Source: Candidatus Auribacterota bacterium (GTDB taxonomy: Bacteria > Auribacterota > JAFGBW01). From it: DNA of 40,243 bases. Each line of letters opens with the position of its first letter. Within the stretch, counting starts at the first letter, position 1. This document shows positions 36,228 to 40,243 of the stretch, in pieces. The translations under genes were made by a program, and so were the position numbers. The notes under the pieces are model-generated. The model ran no database searches. It saw only the letters and a list, made by a program, of their open reading frames with translations, and was not told where the DNA came from. Location: positions 1 through 40,243 of the forward strand of contig JAFGBW010000129.1 in the NCBI GenBank assembly GCA_016932965.1, in the 5' to 3' direction.

Positions 36228-37580
36228 TCAATAAAATTCGATCCTGGAAGGGATTTTATAATGCGACATGTTCTTCTTGCACCAGTCAATGAAGGCTTTT
36301 TGATTCCGTTCATCGGATTGAACCAGCTCCACCCTGCCCTTTACCACATCCCCTTCGAATTCATGAGAAACTCCTGTGATCTCCGCGTTTTTTACCTGTT
36401 CATTCTTTTTAAAAAACCGTTCCACCTCAGCCGGATAGACCTTTTTTCCTCCCACATTCAGCATCCGTTTTTTTAAGCCGGTGAGATACAGGTATCCGTC
36501 TTCATCCAGCTTTCCCAAATCCCCTGTATGCAACCACCCCCTGTTGAGAACGCTTCTCGTGGTTTCTTCACAAAGATAGTACCCTTTCATCACATTATCG
36601 CCCTGAACACAGACTTCTCCTATTTGATCGGCCGGCAATTCAGAACCTTCCTGATCCATGATGACTACGCGGCAGCCCGGAAATGCCCTGCCGACTGATT
36701 CAGGCTTGATCTTGTCCCCCGGACGGTGCCATGTACAGATCGGAGAGGCTTCCGTCAATCCATATCCCTCATGTAATTCAATTCCTGTCTTTTCAAGAAA
36801 ATGGTTAAACAATGAAACAGGCAGTTTATGCGCTCCGGAAACGCAGCTCTTTACGCTTTTCAATACCTGCTTTATTTCCGGATACTTCATCAAAAGATAA
36901 TATATAACCGGAGTGGTATATAAATTAGTAACCGTATGTGTCTCCACTGCATCGGCAATGGTTTTAATCTTCGTCAGACTGCTGATATCCTGGATCACCA
37001 TTTTTCCCCCTCCGGAGACAGGACCAAGCAATCCTGTCTGCAGTCCATACAAATGATGAAACGGAATGATCGCGCAGCTGATCGTGTCCGGTCCAATACA
37101 ATCTGCTTCGACTACTGCAGCAGCATTTGAAGCCATGCCCTTTTTAGTCAGCATGGCTGCCTTGGTAAAACCATCATCAGCAGCTGTATAAACCATGGTG
37201 CAAACATCATCCAATTCATGGCCGGCATGACGGGGTTTTCCATAATAAAAGAGAATTTCCTTTTGATAATCCCATTCTTCCTGCTTGTTATCAGAATAAA
37301 AAAAAGCAGCCGGCGGAGCGTCTTTGAGTATTTCATCCAATTCTAGTCCCCCTGTCTCCGGATCAATCAAAACAACAATCCTGCCTGTTTTGATAATGGC
37401 AAAATACGCGATCAGGGTTTTAATGTGATTGTAACTGATGAGATGAATAAACGGGGAGGAAGATAGGCATTTCTTATCAAGGAAAGAAGCCAAAGCATCA
37501 ATGGAAAAGGTCAGGATTTCGTTTGTATACGTCTTCCCGTTAAAAATAATGTCGTTGAAACGTGGGTTCTCAAAAAGCAT
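36228..37580 (-). CDS. ANL-superfamily AMP-ligase/acyl-CoA synthetase homologue, C-terminally short
   Basis: A 450-residue protein (from ATG 37580; an ATG at 37655 would add 25 residues and overlap the ACP gene). ANL motifs: the P-loop region is VYTAADDGFTKAAMLT, where TSGTTGKPKG is usual; A5 is YGLTEASP; A7 is LHTGDLGKLDEDGYLYLTG-like (cited here as HTGDLGKLDEDGYL); A8 is KKRMLNVGGKKVYPAEVE. The protein stops at YKIPSRIEFY, where other members go on for 15-25 residues to the A10 Gly-Lys-x-x-R lysine used in adenylation. Together with the adjacent ACP it probably handles an acyl group, but adenylation competence is doubtful. A YTAA-type P-loop occurs, in my recollection, in a subfamily, so that change alone may not mean inactivity. 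Confidence 0.85.
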   Translation of the reverse strand: MLFENPRFNDIIFNGKTYTNEILTFSIDALASFLDKKCLSSSPFIHLISYNHIKTLIAYFAIIKTGRIVVLIDPETGGLELDEILKDAPPAAFFYSDNKQEEWDYQKEILFYYGKPRHAGHELDDVCTMVYTAADDGFTKAAMLTKKGMASNAAAVVEADCIGPDTISCAIIPFHHLYGLQTGLLGPVSGGGKMVIQDISSLTKIKTIADAVETHTVTNLYTTPVIYYLLMKYPEIKQVLKSVKSCVSGAHKLPVSLFNHFLEKTGIELHEGYGLTEASPICTWHRPGDKIKPESVGRAFPGCRVVIMDQEGSELPADQIGEVCVQGDNVMKGYYLCEETTRSVLNRGWLHTGDLGKLDEDGYLYLTGLKKRMLNVGGKKVYPAEVERFFKKNEQVKNAEITGVSHEFEGDVVKGRVELVQSDERNQKAFIDWCKKNMSHYKIPSRIEFY

Positions 37581-37629
37581 AAAAAAACAAGAGCCATTCC
37601 TGAATTGACCCGAATTACCCCCTTTATGA

Positions 37630-37878
37630 CTAATTTCCTCCCTTTTTAATTTCATTTTCCAGTGCAGCCAATAATTCTTCCAGGGTGCTGACTGTCATGA
37701 CCAATGCGGGGATTTCAATCTTGAATGCCTGCTCCAGCCTGGCGATGATCGCCACCAGTTGCATGGAATCCAGATTGGTTTGCTCCCTGAAATCCTTCTT
37801 CGGATTGATGACAGATAAATCCTCTCCTGTCTCTTTTTTTACGATATCAAACACCTTTTTCCTGATGTCTTCTGCCAT
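37630..37878 (-). CDS. Acyl carrier protein
   Basis: An 82-residue protein. The phosphopantetheine site is NLDSMQLV (Ser38), in a four-helix acidic fold. ATG 37878 is preferred: AGGAAAGGG lies about 7 nt before it; a frame-matching ATG at 37914 lacks that support. It is a dedicated, not the fatty-acid-synthesis, ACP judging by its divergence (D-S-M-Q instead of D-S-L-D). It lies 49 nt downstream of the PilZ-methyltransferase gene and 49 nt upstream of the ligase homologue. Confidence 0.9.
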   Translation of the reverse strand: MAEDIRKKVFDIVKKETGEDLSVINPKKDFREQTNLDSMQLVAIIARLEQAFKIEIPALVMTVSTLEELLAALENEIKKGGN

Positions 37879-37927
37879 AGCTGTCCCTTTCCTGATGCTG
37901 TTATCTCCTCCCATAACAAGATCAAAT

Positions 37928-39688
37928 TCACTGCCTCCTGATTTGGAGAAATTTCATAGTGCCGTTTTCAATCTCGTGAACCTTGCTTTGATTTTTATTC
38001 TGAACCAGTTGATACAGATTTTTTCTATTCCTGTAAACCATATACCATTCCATTCCGTATTCTATAAAACTCCGGTAATGAAACCCGTCCATAGACAGGT
38101 TAGAAATCATCATCTCTCCGGCGGATTTAATCTTCTGCCCAAGTTCCCTGATCACAAATTTAGCCACTCCATCGTCAAAATAATCAAACAAGCCAAATGC
38201 ATAGATGAGATCATATCTGGCGCTGTTCTTTTCCGCGCCAATCAGCCTCAAATATTCTCCTAACGTCTGGTGGATAAATTTGATCTGCATGTTGCTCCCG
38301 TACCTGATCCTGCTTTCGTATAATTTTTCCTGGGAAAATTTCAGGGCATTGATTTCCTGGTCCAGTAAAGTCAAGGATATCCGGCTCGAAATTTCAGGCT
38401 CATTTTTTAAGAGATGTTCGATCTCCAAAGAAGGACCCGAAGCGATGCTGAATATCTCCACGGGATCACGCCGGCGGCTGCGGACAAATTCCGCTATGTG
38501 ATGACTCAAGTATTGGGTCCTTTTTCTCGTGACCACCCCAGCGGCATTACTGGTTACAGATTTATTGAGAAGCTTGGAAAATAAAGTGTCCCCGTCAAAG
38601 CGGTTTTCATGAATGAGCTGCATGATGGCATAATCACCAGGATAACCTGAGGGCTTGAAATAACTACGATGAATGACCGGGGCAGACAAAAGAAGGGTCA
38701 ACAGATGTTTCTGAAAATAAGATTTATACAGGGAATTTTCAGCAGGAGATAATTTCAGCTTTCTGACGATATGATCGATCTGAATGATTTTCGAATCCAC
38801 AATGGGAAAATGGACTTCAAACAGCTCATTTAAGAGTTCCTCGGCGTCTTTCTCCCGGCTTTTAAATTTTGGGGATTCAAGATAACTTTTGCTGTCTTCC
38901 AGATAGGCCCTGAAATCCGCCACTGAACATTTGAATTCACTGTCAATATCCTGATATGAGTCATGCTGTTTGACGAGAGCCCTTGATTCCTCGGCAACCA
39001 TGGCAACAGACTGGATTTTCTCGGCCATTTCCACATCGATGACCTGTTTCCTCGGTTCTATGACGGTCCGGTTCTTCCCGGTTTTATCCTGATAAATTTT
39101 GGTAACAGTCGCGGAACCTTCATATAGCAGATGGTCCCCCATGAAAATCTGAACAGGATTTAACAGCGACCCGCTTCTTAAAAGCACGATATCATTGGAT
39201 TCATAATGAAAAGCAACGCTGTATTTTGAATAATCAATCAGCTCAAATTCATGAGTCCTACCATTCAACCCGAAACGGATAAAAGACTTGTTTTTAGTGT
39301 CCAGCAGGGAATAACGGACGGGCCTCAACTGAAAGGAATGTCCCATCACATCCCGGTAGCCGGCTTGCAATTCCAAGCCGATTTTATAGAATCTCTCGCC
39401 GTTTTCCCGGTAAAACGGGCTGTAATATCGGACAATTCCAAAATGCCTGGAACGCGTCTGATCTTCTGTGATTAGGAAAAATGAAAGGGGGGTGCCTATA
39501 AGAAAATAACCGTCTGAATAGGGAATAAAAAATGACAGACCGAATTCATCGAATTCATTGACTTTATAGACTGATTTCTTCTGATGGCCGAAGGAATGTT
39601 CGATTTCGATAAAAACCGAACTGCTTTCCAAAAGACAGGTTCGTATCCTTTTCCGTTTTTCTTCCCTATTGCTTGTTACAGTTGGCAT
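37928..39688 (-). CDS. Tandem PilZ-like domains fused to a PhcB-like SAM methyltransferase
   Basis: A 586-residue soluble protein. Residues ~10-110 look like a PilZ/YcgR-type beta-barrel (NEFDEFGLSFFI, then IGTPLSFFL, then FYKIGLEL). Residues ~120-215 look like a second (RPVRYSLL, then LIDYSKYSVAF in the place of D-x-S-x-x-G). Both are degenerate for cyclic-di-GMP binding. A helical linker (~220-340) leads to KPSGYPGDYAIM (345-356) and a class I methyltransferase: IFSIASGPSLEIE (412-424), LLDQE (D443) and the late DLIYAFGLFDYFDD. The GYPGDY-plus-methyltransferase layout is what I recall for proteins annotated as 3-hydroxypalmitate methyl ester synthesis (PhcB-like); that is a memory-based assignment. 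Its promoter is clear and an AGAGG lies about 16 nt before the ATG. Confidence 0.75.
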   Translation of the reverse strand: MPTVTSNREEKRKRIRTCLLESSSVFIEIEHSFGHQKKSVYKVNEFDEFGLSFFIPYSDGYFLIGTPLSFFLITEDQTRSRHFGIVRYYSPFYRENGERFYKIGLELQAGYRDVMGHSFQLRPVRYSLLDTKNKSFIRFGLNGRTHEFELIDYSKYSVAFHYESNDIVLLRSGSLLNPVQIFMGDHLLYEGSATVTKIYQDKTGKNRTVIEPRKQVIDVEMAEKIQSVAMVAEESRALVKQHDSYQDIDSEFKCSVADFRAYLEDSKSYLESPKFKSREKDAEELLNELFEVHFPIVDSKIIQIDHIVRKLKLSPAENSLYKSYFQKHLLTLLLSAPVIHRSYFKPSGYPGDYAIMQLIHENRFDGDTLFSKLLNKSVTSNAAGVVTRKRTQYLSHHIAEFVRSRRRDPVEIFSIASGPSLEIEHLLKNEPEISSRISLTLLDQEINALKFSQEKLYESRIRYGSNMQIKFIHQTLGEYLRLIGAEKNSARYDLIYAFGLFDYFDDGVAKFVIRELGQKIKSAGEMMISNLSMDGFHYRSFIEYGMEWYMVYRNRKNLYQLVQNKNQSKVHEIENGTMKFLQIRRQ

Positions 39689-39727
39689 TAGATATTGGAA
39701 GCCTCTTTGCCTTGCTGGTTGTCATCT

Positions 39728-39756
39728 AATATAATTTGATCTTGATAGCAAATCAA
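39728..39756 (-). promoter_or_regulatory. sigma70 promoter of the PilZ-methyltransferase/ACP/ligase operon
   Basis: On the minus strand: TTGATT (complement of 39751-39756), a 17-base spacer and TATATT (complement of 39728-39733). The start point would be near 39721, about 33 nt before the ATG at 39688. This places the possible structured RNA at 39795-39940 outside the operon leader. Confidence 0.65.
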
Positions 39757-39794
39757 GAAAATTGCAGAAAAATTAAAAAATGGATTCAAACTCC

Positions 39795-39940
39795 AAACGG
39801 AGGATAAGACTCAAGGCCTTCTAGTGAGAGGAAGGGCAGCTTGCCTGCCTGAATCGAAGAAAAGTCCGCGACCAACGGGGATCATCCCGTTAGGGAAAAA
39901 CAAAAAGGTGCAGCAAAGCCAGGGAGCGGAAGTCCGCCGT
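39795..39940 (+). ncRNA. Candidate structured RNA, family not recognised
   Basis: A GC-richer block in an AT-rich 388-base gap. It can form several stems: GGCA/TGCC near 39836-39846, AACGGG/CCCGTT around a six-base loop (39873-39890) and GCGG/CCGC around AAGT (39925-39936). The word aagtccgc occurs twice (39862-39869 and 39929-39936 region), and gcaaagcc (39912-39919) recalls the c-di-GMP-I core but its partner half is missing. The strand is a guess. It could also be the footprint of an unknown mobile or repeat element. Confidence 0.35.
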
Positions 39941-39966
39941 CCAATAACATAAAAGGAACAATAATA

Positions 39967-39990
39967 ATGAACGTTAAATTTCAAATTTGA
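39967..39990 (+). CDS. Possible 7-residue leader ORF (MNVKFQI)
   Basis: An ATG at 39967 follows AAAAGGA with about 9 nt spacing, a good ribosome site. Seven codons end in TGA at 39988-39990. It lies directly after the candidate structured RNA. No longer gene follows on this strand within the window, so it may be chance. Confidence 0.2.
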   Translation: MNVKFQI

Positions 39991-40076
39991 GCTTAGCTGA
40001 GATCACATTATTCCTGCTCGTGAATAAAACTCACAACCCAAATTGTCTTCTGATTCCCCTGCTCGATTGATGGGAC

Positions 40077-40243
40077 TATTTCTTCCCGCCCTCTCCGACC
40101 ACCACCTTCTTGACCACTTTCTTCTTGGTGGTTTTTTCAGCTTCAGACTGTTTTGATGCGTCCTGGGGAGTTTCGCCTTCTTTTATCTCTTTGGATTTAT
40201 CCGGGGTCTTTTTTCTCTTTTCCTCTTTCAATACATAGTCCCC
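40077..40243 (-). CDS. C-terminal end of a gene with a lysine/glutamate-rich tail (partial)
   Basis: The minus-strand frame is open from the right window edge to a TAG at 40077-40079 (54 codons visible). It reads LKEEKRKKTPDKSKEIKEGE and later KKKVVKKVVVGEGGKK. This is a charged, probably disordered tail; the protein body lies outside the window, so no product can be named. The downstream gap to the next leftward promoter holds the candidate RNA. Confidence 0.55.

Noticed and set aside
39795-39940. c-di-GMP-I (GEMM) riboswitch because of the gcaaagcc box.
   Set aside because: The partner half with gggcaaacc and the GAAA tetraloop hairpin is missing, and the block lies upstream of the operon promoter on the other strand.

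Overview
The window comes from a Gram-negative-type bacterium of moderate GC that uses the standard bacterial code, with no rRNA, CRISPR array or intact insertion sequence. Several things point to a deep-branching, uncultured lineage (PVC/Omnitrophota/Riflebacteria-like; inference only, not a firm placement): a stand-alone SWIB-domain protein, a pseudopilin whose C-terminus resembles those of PVC/Omnitrophota prepilins, a Ser/Thr kinase beside an HprK-like kinase, a rhombosortase-like protease, an ankyrin protein, a dimeric-type glycyl-tRNA synthetase, and many short palindromic intergenic elements.

Layout. 1-4852: HprK-like kinase (5' cut by the window edge), Hanks-type Ser/Thr kinase, an anchored protein with a GspG-like tail, and a GT39-like membrane glycosyltransferase. 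5048-9015: metX-metW behind a clear sigma70 promoter, two strong hairpins, an AmpG-like MFS permease and a rhombosortase-like membrane protease. 9337-14707: glyS, then a leftward block truA, rsfS-argS-beta-propeller protein. 15065-17173: SWIB protein with a textbook terminator, a DnaQ-like exonuclease, a pseudopilin, and tRNA-Thr(TGT)/Tyr(GTA)/Gly(TCC). 17331-21010: queF, a small-multidrug-export-like membrane protein, tgt, a small conserved protein and panE. 21351-29070: an accessory, repeat-rich stretch with an HNH nuclease translationally coupled to neuB and an NAD-epimerase, an ankyrin protein, three glycosyltransferases and eda. 29252-36052: degP/htrA, then the housekeeping order glmU-prs-rplY-pth-HAD phosphatase-cyclophilin. 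36228-39756: a leftward operon of a PilZ-like/methyltransferase fusion, an acyl carrier protein and an AMP-ligase homologue. 39795-40243: a possible structured RNA and the lysine-rich 3' end of another gene.

How genes work together. QueF makes preQ1 and Tgt inserts it into tRNA. MetX/MetW perform homoserine acetylation. GlmU, NeuB, the epimerase and the glycosyltransferases feed envelope sugar metabolism. The most unusual module is the 36-39.7 kb operon: a methyltransferase of the type annotated as PhcB-like (3-hydroxy-palmitate methyl ester synthesis), preceded by two degenerate PilZ-like domains and followed by an ACP and an AMP-ligase homologue that lacks the usual C-terminal A10 lysine segment.

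Repeats. Two families stand out. One is a set of 130-210 bp elements with terminal inverted repeats built from short periodic words (for example cacgaagga or ctctgcgcg), found in at least eight intergenic gaps. The other is a ~110 bp element with a strong terminal hairpin, present once upstream of metX and once, inverted, abutting the stop codon of the AMP-ligase homologue.
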